Virus record (IMG/VR): IMGVR_UViG_3300012931_000028
Location: 1 to 50,924 of that record
DNA from: a virus
Strand: one strand, 5' to 3'
Length of the DNA: 50,924 bases
The notes beneath the pieces were generated by a model. The model searched no databases. It saw nothing but the letters and a program-made list of their open reading frames with translations, and was not told the DNA's origin. This document shows, in pieces, positions 32,767 through 41,622 of this stretch. The first letter of the stretch is position 1, and each line of letters begins with the position of its first letter. Position numbers and translations under genes: made by a program.

Positions 32767-33338
32767 TGAAACATTTTTACGAATCAATCGGGGAAAACTG
32801 GTTTTCATACAAGGTTCTTTATTCGGCAATGGTGAAAAGAATTCCTCCGGGGATGGGTGCAACCTTCGTTGAGGTAGGATGCTGGAGAGGGCGCAGCGCC
32901 GCGTTTCTTGGCGTTGAAATGATCAATTCGGGAAAGCATATAAAACTTTATTGCGTTGATTCTTGGAAATATATTCCATCGACAGAGCAGCCCGTTTCAA
33001 GCCAGGAAGATTTTGACAAGGTAAAAGAGGAATTCTATAAAAACATGGAGCCGTTCGGGGATGCTGTTGAAATTCTTCCAATGTCATCGAAAGATGCGGT
33101 TGAAAAATTTGAAGACGAAAGCATTGATTTTGCCTTCATAGACGCGGCCCATGATTATTACAATGTATACATGGATATTAAACTGTGGTATCCGAAAGTA
33201 AAAAAAGGCGGAATAATCGCAGGGCATGATTATTTTACTTCAGTTCATCCCGATGTTAAAACTGCCGTGGATGATTATTTCAGGGGAAAAAGTTTATTGA
33301 TGGTCCCAAAAGAAAATTTTTGGCTGAATTATAAATGA
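32766..33338 (+). CDS. Class I methyltransferase, Methyltransf_24/TylF-like
   Basis: 190 residues. TFVEVGCWRGRSAAFLGVEM (motif I), LYCVDSWKYI (motif II), SIDFAFIDAAHDYYNVYMDI (motif IV) and VKKGGIIAGHDYF are typical of the metal-dependent sugar/small-molecule O-methyltransferases of this family. Starts on the last base of the preceding stop codon. Confidence 0.8.
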   Translation: MKHFYESIGENWFSYKVLYSAMVKRIPPGMGATFVEVGCWRGRSAAFLGVEMINSGKHIKLYCVDSWKYIPSTEQPVSSQEDFDKVKEEFYKNMEPFGDAVEILPMSSKDAVEKFEDESIDFAFIDAAHDYYNVYMDIKLWYPKVKKGGIIAGHDYFTSVHPDVKTAVDDYFRGKSLLMVPKENFWLNYK

Positions 33339-34588
33339 AAAAAAACATATTACACGTTTCAACGCATTATGGCGGGGGAGTCGGGTCCGTGGTCCGGGCC
33401 ATTGTCAAAAACGATAAAGAGAATAATCATACTATTTCGTATTTAAACAATATTGATAAAAATAAAAATAATTATTCTCAATTATTTAATAATAATCTTA
33501 TAGAAGAAAACGACATTGTTCTTTGCCATGTATGGAATCATCCGGCGATGTTTGAATTTTTAACCGGGAATTCCATTCCTGCTTGCCGACTCATAGGGTG
33601 GTCACACATGAGCGGGTTGCATGCTCCCTATGTGCTGTTCGATTATCTTATGGATTTTTTTGATGAATTTTATTATACATCTCCGGTAAGTAATTTATCA
33701 GGAACAATAAAACCGTATATATGGTCATGCTGTGATATTGAAAAATTTTCTGAAATAAAAAAAGAAAAGCAGGAAAGATTTACAATAGGATATGTGGGGA
33801 CTCTCGATTATTGCAAAATTCATCCAGAGTTTCTTGGAATTTGCAAAAAAATAATAAAAGATATTCCTGATGTAAAATTTTTAATTGTCGGTGACGGATG
33901 CGATGCCGAAAACATGAAACAAAATATTGCACATTTCAAACTTGATTATCACTTTGAATTTACCGGACCAGTATCGGACACCAGGCCTTATCTTGGAAAA
34001 ATGGATTTATTCATGTATCCATTGCAGCCAAAACATTTTGGGACATGCGAACAGGTGATCGGAGAAGCTATGGCGGCCAGTGTTCCCGTGGTGGCCCTCA
34101 ATAATCCTGCCGAAAGTATAATTATTATCGATGGCATAAATGGATTTATTGCGAATAAAGTGGAGGAAATTCCAATTATCGCCAGCATCATTCATGATAA
34201 TATTGATAAAGAATCTTTATTAAGAGAAATGATCGATACTGCAAAAAAATATGCATTATTAAGATATTCCCCTTATAGAATGGTTGAACATTGGAATGAT
34301 ATTTTTAACGGAATAATAAAAAAAGAAAAATCGGAAAGAAAAAAATGGGCAAAACCAATTCACATATTTGCCGATTCTCTCGGGCCTGTTCATGGTAAAA
34401 TATTTGAAGATTATGTAATGGATAATCACGCAATGGCTCCAAGGAGATATGAATATTACAATCCAAAAATTCATAAAATTTTTTCAGAAAATCCACAATG
34501 GTTGTCAAAATCAAAGGGAAGCGTCCGGCAATACCTTGAATACTTTCCAGATGATCCCTACCTCGGAGAATGGGAGAAATTAATATGA
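33335..34588 (+). CDS. GT4-type glycosyltransferase
   Basis: 417 residues, GT-B fold. The N-terminus ILHVSTHYGGGVGSVVRAI contains the Gly-rich acceptor loop. FTIGYVGTLDYCKIHPEFL, FLIVGDGCD and FEFTGPVSDTRPYLGKMDLF, followed by CEQVIGEAMAASVPVVALNN, give the EX7E donor motif of family 4. About 60 C-terminal residues extend beyond the fold. Retaining hexosyl transfer expected; substrates unknown. Confidence 0.85.
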   Translation: MKKNILHVSTHYGGGVGSVVRAIVKNDKENNHTISYLNNIDKNKNNYSQLFNNNLIEENDIVLCHVWNHPAMFEFLTGNSIPACRLIGWSHMSGLHAPYVLFDYLMDFFDEFYYTSPVSNLSGTIKPYIWSCCDIEKFSEIKKEKQERFTIGYVGTLDYCKIHPEFLGICKKIIKDIPDVKFLIVGDGCDAENMKQNIAHFKLDYHFEFTGPVSDTRPYLGKMDLFMYPLQPKHFGTCEQVIGEAMAASVPVVALNNPAESIIIIDGINGFIANKVEEIPIIASIIHDNIDKESLLREMIDTAKKYALLRYSPYRMVEHWNDIFNGIIKKEKSERKKWAKPIHIFADSLGPVHGKIFEDYVMDNHAMAPRRYEYYNPKIHKIFSENPQWLSKSKGSVRQYLEYFPDDPYLGEWEKLI

Positions 34589-35535
34589 TAATTTGTCCTG
34601 CATGTAATAATCCAAGAGGACACATTCTCCAGGAAATAAAACTGGAGACAATAAAGGAATCAAATCTTTATAAAGATGTAAAAATAGCACGATGCAGCTA
34701 TTGCCTTCATTATTTTAATGTCTTATCAAAAAAAGATATAACTGGGTTAAAAGAATATTATTTTCAAGAGTACACAGAAAATAAATTTAATCCTACAAGA
34801 ATAAATTATAATTTTTTTGACCATGAGCCAGAAAATAATGATCTTGTAATTGGACCGAATAAAGAAATTGCATATACTTTAAATATTTTATATCTTAATA
34901 AAAAAAACTTAAAGGCAGTCAAAAAAATTAATTTTATAGCATTAAATCAGGTTTTGGAGCATTGTTGGAGCCTGAATAATGTAATTTTTAATTTAAAAAA
35001 ACTTTTAAGCCCAAATGGGCTTCTTTATGTCAGTGTCCCCGATTTTGATGGGTACAAGTATGATCTTTTCCCCTATTTCCTAACAATCAGGGAGCACGTA
35101 CAGCATTTTACCGAAAATTCCCTAATCTCGGCGCTGTGTGGACATGGATTTGAATTACTAGAATTCAGAAGGAGCGCGTTACCGTTATTGAATAGAAAGC
35201 TTGATATGATGAATATCGAATTTTTATTTAAATACCATCCAGGGGAAGCTTTTCCGGTGCCACTTAAGTTTTCACAGGAGGTATATTGCTATGGGGCCGG
35301 GCGCGAATTGACTTACTATCTTACGCAGAACAAACTTTTTTATCTCTATGGAATTTTTGACGACAATAAAAATTTAATTGGAAAAACAATAAAAAATACT
35401 TTTATACTTGATCCGAAAATTATATCGTCACTACATAAATCTTCAACAATCGTTGTGACTTCAATATACAGCAAAGAAAAAATAATTGAACGGATAAAAT
35501 CTTTTAATTTCAAAGGAAAAATAAAAACGATATGA
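34585..35535 (+). CDS. Methyltransf_23-like protein with zinc-ribbon start
   Basis: 316 residues from MIICPACNNPRGHIL; gggagaaat precedes this ATG, better than the ATG at 34570. Two Cys pairs (CPAC and CSYC) form an N-terminal zinc module as in sugar C-methyltransferases. NQVLEHCWSLNN, LLSPNGLLYVSVPDFDGY and TENSLISALCGHGFELLEF are the methyltransferase C-half. A canonical GxGxG SAM loop is not seen, so activity is uncertain. A Rossmann-like C-terminal part (YCYGAGRELTYYL, YGIFDDNKN) follows, again as in C-methyltransferases. Confidence 0.65.
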   Translation: MIICPACNNPRGHILQEIKLETIKESNLYKDVKIARCSYCLHYFNVLSKKDITGLKEYYFQEYTENKFNPTRINYNFFDHEPENNDLVIGPNKEIAYTLNILYLNKKNLKAVKKINFIALNQVLEHCWSLNNVIFNLKKLLSPNGLLYVSVPDFDGYKYDLFPYFLTIREHVQHFTENSLISALCGHGFELLEFRRSALPLLNRKLDMMNIEFLFKYHPGEAFPVPLKFSQEVYCYGAGRELTYYLTQNKLFYLYGIFDDNKNLIGKTIKNTFILDPKIISSLHKSSTIVVTSIYSKEKIIERIKSFNFKGKIKTI

Positions 35536-36539
35536 TAACAATATCAATTTGCGATACTGCAATTCAATCGGCATGCGCTTATTATCGAGGACTTGGAGTA
35601 TTTTCCAAGCTCCGCCTGATCGCGCCGGGGATTCACGCGGAAAACATGGTGTCCGTAAGCTGGGACAAGCTCGCGAATACCGATATACTGTTTGTTTTGC
35701 GCCCTGTAGAAAATTCATCAATTAAGGTGATGGAGTGGGCAAAGGATTTTAATATTCCAGTATGGATTGATTTTGACGATTGCCTTCATGAAATAATGCC
35801 GGACAATCCAGCCTATGATTATTTTCATGATGATCATCGTCTCGAAAATATGATAAAATCACTTTCTTTTGCTGATATGATAACAGTATCAACAAAGTTT
35901 CTTTCTGAATACTATCAAAAATACATGGATAAAAAAATAATAGTAATTCCAAATGCTCATAACGATTATCACTATCCATTTAAGAAGATAGAAAATACCG
36001 TTGATTTCATAAGCTGGAGAGGATCGACAACACATCGGCAGGATTTATTGTCATGTGCCAAGGGGATGTTCGCCATTGCCGAAAAATATCCACAATGGGC
36101 GTGGTCTTTTGTCGGAAACGATATCTGGTTTATTACTGATAAAATAAAAAATCATTTTAACCAGAAGGAAGTTGATATAATCAATTATTACAAATATATC
36201 AGTGATTTGCATTCAGCAATTCATATTGTCCCATTGCGTGATAATTTATTCAACAGGTCCAAAAGCAATATAAGCTGGATCGAAGGAACATACTCGGGAT
36301 CGGCCGTGATCGCTCCTTCTTTTGCTGAATTCGAATATCCAGGAATATTAAGATATACACAAAGTGAAGAGAGCTTTTCCTATTGTCTCGAAAAGCTTAT
36401 AAACAGCAAGGCGGAGCGTCAAAAGCGATATCTGGAGAGCTACGATTATATTAAAAAATTTCTTTTATTGTCATCCGTAAATAATGAACGAATAAACATT
36501 GTGGAAAAGATGCTTGACAGAAAGATCGTGAGAGCGTAA
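35532..36539 (+). CDS. GT4-like glycosyltransferase
   Basis: 335 residues. VWIDFDDCLHEIMPDNPAYD, ADMITVSTKFLSEYYQKY and IIVIPNAHN, then ISWRGSTTHRQDLL and a later KSNISWIEGTYSGSAVIAPS, follow the family of GT-B proteins that track virion or host-surface glycan loci. Last gene of the cluster, followed by a strong terminator. Confidence 0.7.
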   Translation: MITISICDTAIQSACAYYRGLGVFSKLRLIAPGIHAENMVSVSWDKLANTDILFVLRPVENSSIKVMEWAKDFNIPVWIDFDDCLHEIMPDNPAYDYFHDDHRLENMIKSLSFADMITVSTKFLSEYYQKYMDKKIIVIPNAHNDYHYPFKKIENTVDFISWRGSTTHRQDLLSCAKGMFAIAEKYPQWAWSFVGNDIWFITDKIKNHFNQKEVDIINYYKYISDLHSAIHIVPLRDNLFNRSKSNISWIEGTYSGSAVIAPSFAEFEYPGILRYTQSEESFSYCLEKLINSKAERQKRYLESYDYIKKFLLLSSVNNERINIVEKMLDRKIVRA

Positions 36540-36607
36540 GGTGAATTTTATCAATGGCAAAAACCATATGAAAGATCATCGAGACCGATCATCCAGGGCC
36601 GGGCAGC

Positions 36608-36635
36608 AAAAACCCCTCAGAAATGAGGGGTTTTT
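36608..36635 (+). terminator. Strong rho-independent terminator of the glycan cluster
   Basis: Perfect 12-bp stem AAAAACCCCTCA / TGAGGGGTTTTT with a GAAA tetraloop and flanking A and T runs, so it can work on both strands. Confidence 0.93.
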
Positions 36636-36809
36636 CATTCATAAAGAAACTAAAAACTCATCATCAATTATCATTGGTTCAAGAGGGATTTTTGAATCAA
36701 TGGGGTTAAAAAACAACGTAGTTTTTAGTTTATACCCGAAATACGTATACAACCACTTCTTTATTGTTCAAAAAACACCCCCTAAAATTATTTAACTAAA
36801 AACTCCTAT

Positions 36810-36892
36810 TTGGTCCTTTAATTATACGCTTTTGCTGTTTCCCCCCGGAGAATACGAGGGAAAACAGGAAACCCCTATAATTAAAGGACCAA
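36810..36892. repeat. Long hairpin/cruciform
   Basis: Perfect 17-bp arms: TTGGTCCTTTAATTATA (36810-36826) and its complement (36876-36892). The G+C-rich centre contains an inner stem CTGTTT-CCC (36835-36843) with GGG-AAACAG (36858-36867). No T run follows, so it is not an ordinary terminator. Confidence 0.7.
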
Positions 36893-37001
36893 TTAGTAGT
36901 TTTTAATTTATTATAATATTATATATATTTATTAAACATATATAATATCAATGTATATATATTTCCTTAATAAACTAAAAACTCGTTTGTTTTTTGACTC
37001 C

Positions 37002-37029
37002 ATTGATTCAAAAAAATTTTTGAATCAAT
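37002..37029. repeat. Perfect palindrome with ATTGATTCAA arms
   Basis: 13-nt arms ATTGATTCAAAAA / TTTTTGAATCAAT around AA. A looser copy lies at 36672-36702 (CATTGGTTCAA ... TTTGAATCAATG), which shares the right arm exactly. Probably binding sites of a dimeric protein. Confidence 0.55.
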
Positions 37030-37282
37030 GATAATTATAGAATAGTTTGAATTTATAAATAAGTAGTTTTTAGTTTATATTTTATTAGTTTTTAATTTCA
37101 TCAATTATATAAATAAAATAATTATAATTGTCAGTCAATAAATTGATTAATTTTTATTTTGTTGTTGACAGAATATGTCTCTAAGGTTCTTATAAAATAA
37201 AATAATTGCAAATGGTCGTGTGAATTCATTTTAGTTATTTATTTATTCAATTATAAAATTCAAATTTTGTGAGGAACAAGTT

Positions 37283-37846
37283 TTGGTGATCAATGAAATA
37301 ATCGATGGCCTGAATAAGAAAGGATATCCTACCTTTTTAAGAAATTACTTCTATATTCAAAATCATCGCCGGTCGCTGTTCCAGGTGACAGCAAACCTCG
37401 AAATCAAAGAAGAGAATACAGGTTTTGCCGGGGAAGAAAATTCAGAAATAATAGAAACTGAAATTGTTGAATTTATTCGTAAAGTTGTTTTTAAATATAG
37501 CAATATGATCAACAACTCAATGCTATTCAATTTAAAAACAAACAACATGGAATATTTTTTAAAAATTACAATTTTAAAAATTCCCTCCAAAATTATTCTT
37601 AAAATAAAACCAGAGGAAACTGACTTTGCCTCCAGGTTCGCGGAGAAGGTGGAAGAATGTATTCGTGATGCTGGGGAGAGTGGAATATCCTTGACCGGGA
37701 TTGTTTCAAAAACTCAATTTATGTCACGCGAAGTCAGGAAAAACATACTTCAAGAAAAACTTGATCTCGGAATTATTTCGGTTCAATTCGATTGTACGCA
37801 TAAAAAAAGAAAAGCGATCTATACGTGGGTTGGCGAGAATGAATAA
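37283..37846 (+). CDS. Protein with C-terminal winged-helix-like part
   Basis: 187 residues from TTG (37283) or GTG (37286); gaggaa lies 6-9 nt upstream. The first 120 residues are not recognised. The end (CIRDAGESGISLTGIVSKTQ, MSREVRKNILQEKLDLGIIS) has the order of a winged helix used in phage regulators and initiators. It follows the repeat hub directly, so it may bind it (inference). Overlaps RusA by 8 bp. Confidence 0.5.
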   Translation: MVINEIIDGLNKKGYPTFLRNYFYIQNHRRSLFQVTANLEIKEENTGFAGEENSEIIETEIVEFIRKVVFKYSNMINNSMLFNLKTNNMEYFLKITILKIPSKIILKIKPEETDFASRFAEKVEECIRDAGESGISLTGIVSKTQFMSREVRKNILQEKLDLGIISVQFDCTHKKRKAIYTWVGENE

Positions 37847-38252
37847 TATTATCAATTTAACCATTCCAGGAAATCCTGTTGCGAAAAAAAGAAGTCGCCA
37901 GGGATCGAATAGACGGTGGTATAATCCGCAAGAAGATATAATGCAAATAGTCAAAAGAATGATAAAGGAACAGCTTCCAGAATCATTCAAATTGATGGAT
38001 TCAAAAATTCCAATTGCATGCAATTTTATTTTTTTATTTTCTTTTCCCGCCACACTTTCGAGAAAATCAATTGAGAAATATAATACAGAAGTTGTTCCAT
38101 GTTTAAACAAAAAGGACATTGATAATCTCGAAAAATTTTACATGGATGTGATGAATGGGATTGTGTGGTATGATGATAATCAAGTGTATTCAGTCCATGC
38201 GGTAAAATATTATTCTTCGAATCCGCGCACAGAAATAGAAGTATCGTGGTGA
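37839..38252 (+). CDS. rusA: RusA-family Holliday junction resolvase
   Basis: 137 residues from MNNIINLTIPGNPVAKKRSR; the longer frame from 37701 runs through the previous gene and is rejected. IPGNPVAKKR and NKKDIDNLEKFYMDVMNGIVWYDDNQV carry the conserved Asp residues (DIDNL, D of YMDV, and DD) that bind Mg and cut four-way junctions. Located between regulator and packaging genes, consistent with debranching before packaging. Confidence 0.85.
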   Translation: MNNIINLTIPGNPVAKKRSRQGSNRRWYNPQEDIMQIVKRMIKEQLPESFKLMDSKIPIACNFIFLFSFPATLSRKSIEKYNTEVVPCLNKKDIDNLEKFYMDVMNGIVWYDDNQVYSVHAVKYYSSNPRTEIEVSW

Positions 38253-38280
38253 AAATTAGAAAAAGTTAGCGTTTTTGTGT

Positions 38281-38309
38281 TTGACAACAACTAAAAACTA
38301 GGAAACGAT
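38281..38309 (+). promoter_or_regulatory. Promoter-like site containing an ACTAAAAACT operator
   Basis: TTGACA (38281-38286), 17-bp spacer and AACGAT (38304-38309), a weak -10. The spacer is almost filled by AACTAAAAACTA (38289-38300), the motif of the 36.6-37.1 kb hub. A protein bound there would block RNA polymerase. Confidence 0.45.
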
Positions 38310-38317
38310 AAACCATT

Positions 38318-38533
38318 ATGAGTGGAAAACAACATGCGCTAAAAAAACTTCACGCCGAAAATCGATTGAAGGATAAAATAATTGGATCGCTTTTAAAGGA
38401 AATAAATGCATACAAGGTGCCTATTCCCGAATATGTTTTGAAAACAATGCAATTACTTTACAAAAAGAAATTGATTAAGAATAGCAGGGTTGGAATTATT
38501 TTAGAAGAAAATATACAGGAGAAGGCTGAATGA
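38318..38533 (+). CDS. Small protein, unknown
   Basis: 71 residues, helical and basic (KQHALKKLHAENRLKDKIIG). Weak ribosome site (aggaaacg, rather far upstream). ATGA overlap with the dehydratase. Unknown. Confidence 0.45.
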   Translation: MSGKQHALKKLHAENRLKDKIIGSLLKEINAYKVPIPEYVLKTMQLLYKKKLIKNSRVGIILEENIQEKAE

Positions 38534-39525
38534 AAAAGAATATTTTGATCACAGGTAGCGCTGGCTTTATTGGCTCTCATTTGGTAGAGCATATTCTTTT
38601 GAATACAGATTGGAATATAACCGGGATTGATTCGTTTCGTCATCGCGGGGATAGTGTTCGCGTTGACCAGGATCATAACAGGTATAAAATTTTTACTCAT
38701 GATTTGACAACTCCTATTTCGGAGCGCCTTGCGCGTCGAATAGGAAGAGTCGATTATATCGTGAATATGGCAAGCGAATCACACGTTGACAGGTCCATTA
38801 CCGATCCGGTATCGTTTTGTGAAAATAATATCAAGCTTGCTCTTAATATGCTTGAATTTGCGCGAGTAGCAAAGCCAACGCATTTTATTCAAATATCGAC
38901 TGATGAAGTGTACGGCCCTGCCCTCGATCACGTCAATCATTGCGAGTGGTCTACAATTATTCCTTCGAATCCCTACAGCGCTTCAAAAGCCTCACAGGAA
39001 AGCCTTGCGGTTGCATGGTGGAGGACATACGGCGTCCCGGTCGTTATTACGAATACCATGAATAATTTTGGTGAAAAGCAGGATAAGGAGAAATTTCTCC
39101 CGATGCTTATTTCAAAAATATTCCATAATGAAGTTGCAATTATCCATGGTTCAGAAGATAACATAGGCAGCAGATATTATTTACATGCACGAAATCACGC
39201 CGATGCTGTTTTATTTATTCTGGAAAATACAACTCCAGTTCAATATTATGATTCTCAGGAAAAGATTGTTGTTCCTGATCGTTATAACGTGGTTGGAGAT
39301 ATCGAGCTTAACAATCTCGAATTCGCTCAAATGGTATCAGAAATCATGGGAATAAATCTGAATTACAAGCTTGAAGATTTTCACCATACGCGCCCAGGAC
39401 ATGATCGCCGGTACGCTCTTGACGGATCAAAATTAAAAAACATGGGATGGGTTGCACCAGTTTCTTTCCGTGAATCACTGGAGCGCACGGTCAAATGGAC
39501 ACTCGATCATCCTTGGTGGTTATAG
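38530..39525 (+). CDS. NAD-dependent sugar-nucleotide 4,6-dehydratase/epimerase
   Basis: 331 residues, extended SDR. ILITGSAGFIGSHLVEHIL is the NAD-binding GxxGxxG. YIVNMASESHVDRSI and FIQISTDEVYG follow, then PYSASKASQESL with the catalytic Tyr-x-x-x-Lys, and HARNHADAVLFILE. The AAESHVDRSI-like and STDEVYG motifs resemble dTDP-glucose 4,6-dehydratase (RmlB). It probably supplies a deoxysugar donor for the transferases at 28-36 kb, although it is transcribed from a separate unit just before terminase. Confidence 0.85.
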   Translation: MKKNILITGSAGFIGSHLVEHILLNTDWNITGIDSFRHRGDSVRVDQDHNRYKIFTHDLTTPISERLARRIGRVDYIVNMASESHVDRSITDPVSFCENNIKLALNMLEFARVAKPTHFIQISTDEVYGPALDHVNHCEWSTIIPSNPYSASKASQESLAVAWWRTYGVPVVITNTMNNFGEKQDKEKFLPMLISKIFHNEVAIIHGSEDNIGSRYYLHARNHADAVLFILENTTPVQYYDSQEKIVVPDRYNVVGDIELNNLEFAQMVSEIMGINLNYKLEDFHHTRPGHDRRYALDGSKLKNMGWVAPVSFRESLERTVKWTLDHPWWL

Positions 39526-39529
39526 GAAT

Positions 39530-40192
39530 ATGTCTGAAAAAACAAAAATAATAAAACCTAAAAAGCCAAAAAAGAAAAACAAGAAGATAAATAAAAAAAA
39601 GGATAAAATAGGTAAAGATTTAATACCGCAAAGCGAAGCGCTTCTAAAACTTTCTCCGTTGCACCAGTTGTTTGTTAAGAAATATATTGAATTATATGGA
39701 AAACAAACACGCGCATACATGGCGACATTTTCAAGTAAAAATTACAAATCTGCATCCGTTAGCGCAACGAATTTGATGAAGAAGCAATCTATCAAAGACG
39801 CGATAGAAGCAGAGTACAAAAGGATATGGGGTGAAAAAGATTTAGAAACGGAGAAGAGCAAAACCTATTTAATGATTCACGCGATTGGAGAAAGCAATAT
39901 TGCTGATGTTGTCGATCTTGAGAAAGGATCATTGAAAATAAAAGATTTAAGCAAAATACCATTTGATACGCAACAGGCAATCCAGGCGATTGAGTTTGAC
40001 GAAAAAGAAACACAGTTCGGAGTGAATAAAAGTATTAAAGTAAAAATGCACCCGAAACTACAGGCGCTTGAATTGCGGGCGAAGATTCAAAAAATGATCA
40101 GTGACAAGATGGAATTTGAGGGAGAAATTATTGTAAGGCCAGCCAAGCGCCCGGACGAATACCCGGAGGAAAAGCCAGGGGAGATTGAATAA
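39530..40192 (+). CDS. Terminase small subunit
   Basis: 220 residues from MSEKTKIIKPKKPKKK; the frame from 39452 runs in the dehydratase gene and is rejected. After a basic tail comes LSPLHQLFVKKYIELYGKQT with ASVSATNLMKKQSIKDAIEA, the Terminase_2 helix-turn-helix order that recognises the packaging site. The second half has the beta hairpin typical of the family. Directly upstream of the large subunit. Confidence 0.82.
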   Translation: MSEKTKIIKPKKPKKKNKKINKKKDKIGKDLIPQSEALLKLSPLHQLFVKKYIELYGKQTRAYMATFSSKNYKSASVSATNLMKKQSIKDAIEAEYKRIWGEKDLETEKSKTYLMIHAIGESNIADVVDLEKGSLKIKDLSKIPFDTQQAIQAIEFDEKETQFGVNKSIKVKMHPKLQALELRAKIQKMISDKMEFEGEIIVRPAKRPDEYPEEKPGEIE

Positions 40193-40194
40193 AG

Positions 40195-41622
40195 ATGCTG
40201 GTTGATTTTACAGATTTTTATGATTTAATAAATCCTTCTTTTTGGAGATTTATAGAGAATAAAAGCAGGGTTCGGATATCATATGGAGGCTCGGGAAGCG
40301 GAAAAAGTGTTTGCGCTTTTCAAGAATCCATATATAAGCTTGTCGCAGAGCCAGGGCATAATTATTTAATTTGCCGCAAGGTTGCAGCCACAAATAAAAC
40401 AAGTACTTATGCGTTGATGATTCAGCTTATCAATGAGATGGGCTTGTCCAGCGTTTTCAAAGTAAACAAAACTGACCTATCTATTACTGTCAAGACTACT
40501 GGATATATGGCGATATTCAAGGGTCTTGATGATATTGAAAAAATAAAATCCATAACATTTCCTAACGGAATTCTTACCGATATAATAATTGAGGAAGCTT
40601 CAGAAATATCTCAAAAAGATTTCGACCAGCTTAATGCGCGTCTTCGTGGAAAGCGCCAGGGAGAACAAGCGAAAATACCTTTTCAAATCACAATGCTCTT
40701 GAATCCAATTATAAATACGCACTGGATAAAAAGAGAATTCATCGATAAGAAATCTTATCAACGCGATAAGATCAGAGAGAGCGACGGGAAAGTTATAAAA
40801 GGAATAAAAGTAAAAGTTTTAAAAACCACATATCTTGATAATATATTTATCGATGAAGATTACAAGTCTGTTCTTGAAGGATATCGCGATATCGATTATG
40901 AATTTTATCGCGTGTACTGTCTTGGGGAATGGGGAGCATATGGAAATATTATTTTTGGAAACTGGTCATTTGGCCCTTGCCCGAAAGAAGAAGATTTTGA
41001 TGCGATATATGTAGGACAGGACTTTGGATTTGAGCACCCGAATGTAATTGTAAAAATTGGATTTAAAGACGGCACAATGTATACGTATAATGAATTGTGC
41101 TGTTTCAAAAAAACAAATAAAGAAATAATAGAATTAAACGATGAAGTCGATGTTTTGCATAAGGGCGAGCGCGTGACGTGCGACAGCGAAGCTCCAGCAC
41201 TAATCAAGGAATGGGTCCAATTTGGATATGGCGCGATTGGAGCGATAAAGGGGAAAGGGTCAGTCTTGCGGGGAATAGATTATATGAAATCTCAAAAATG
41301 GGTTATTGACGATACAAAATGTCCCCGCACCGCGCAGGAAGTACAAACGTATCATCGCAAAGTTGACAAAGATGGGAATACCATGGAAGAGCCGGTTGAG
41401 CTTATGGATGATGCGATAAAGGCCCACATGTATGCTTTAGAGGCGTTGAGCAGGACAAAGGGATCGCCCTCGATTCTTTCGGGGACGCTCTCTAAAGAGA
41501 AAAAGGACATTTTGGAAGTTAAAAAAGCAGAACGGAAAAACATGCGCGAAGTGCTCAAGGCCCAAAGAAGAGAGGCTAGAGAAAAAATCAAAGAAATTGA
41601 AAAAAAGAAAAAACATTCTTGA
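40195..41622 (+). CDS. Terminase large subunit
   Basis: 475 residues, Terminase_3/PBSX type. Walker A ISYGGSGSGKSVCAF (about 30-44), Walker B with DIIIEEASEI, motif III region FQITMLLNP. The C-terminal nuclease has VGQDFGFEHPN (first Asp), CDSEAPALIKEW (second Asp) and LMDDAIKAHMYALEAL (third acidic site). The motor and headful or cos nuclease of DNA packaging. Ends in a basic tail. Confidence 0.93.
   Translation: MLVDFTDFYDLINPSFWRFIENKSRVRISYGGSGSGKSVCAFQESIYKLVAEPGHNYLICRKVAATNKTSTYALMIQLINEMGLSSVFKVNKTDLSITVKTTGYMAIFKGLDDIEKIKSITFPNGILTDIIIEEASEISQKDFDQLNARLRGKRQGEQAKIPFQITMLLNPIINTHWIKREFIDKKSYQRDKIRESDGKVIKGIKVKVLKTTYLDNIFIDEDYKSVLEGYRDIDYEFYRVYCLGEWGAYGNIIFGNWSFGPCPKEEDFDAIYVGQDFGFEHPNVIVKIGFKDGTMYTYNELCCFKKTNKEIIELNDEVDVLHKGERVTCDSEAPALIKEWVQFGYGAIGAIKGKGSVLRGIDYMKSQKWVIDDTKCPRTAQEVQTYHRKVDKDGNTMEEPVELMDDAIKAHMYALEALSRTKGSPSILSGTLSKEKKDILEVKKAERKNMREVLKAQRREAREKIKEIEKKKKHS

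Larger units (their letters stand above)
36648..37097. repeat. Iteron/operator-like ACTAAAAACT repeats
   Basis: AACTAAAAACTC on the + strand at 36648, 36794 and 36973; its reverse form GTAGTTTTTAGTT or close variants at 36718, 36896, 37063 and 37085. An eighth copy (AACTAAAAACTA) sits at 38289 inside a promoter-like site. Each motif is itself an ACT-AAAA-ACT direct repeat. Confidence 0.6.
36641..37282. other. A+T-rich noncoding hub, candidate origin or control region
   Basis: About 640 bp without a credible gene between a strong terminator and the next start. It holds seven copies of an ACTAAAAACT-type motif in alternating orientation, an 83-bp hairpin, two related ATTGATTCAA palindromic elements and very A+T-rich tracts around 36905-36965. 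A possible promoter (TTGACA at 37165, TATAAA at 37191, long 20-bp spacer) lies near its right edge. This mix suits a replication origin, a partition-like site or a master operator region. Confidence 0.5.

Noticed and set aside
36541-36795. 84-codon ORF with GTG start
   Set aside because: It runs straight through a perfect terminator hairpin and has no coherent protein pattern.
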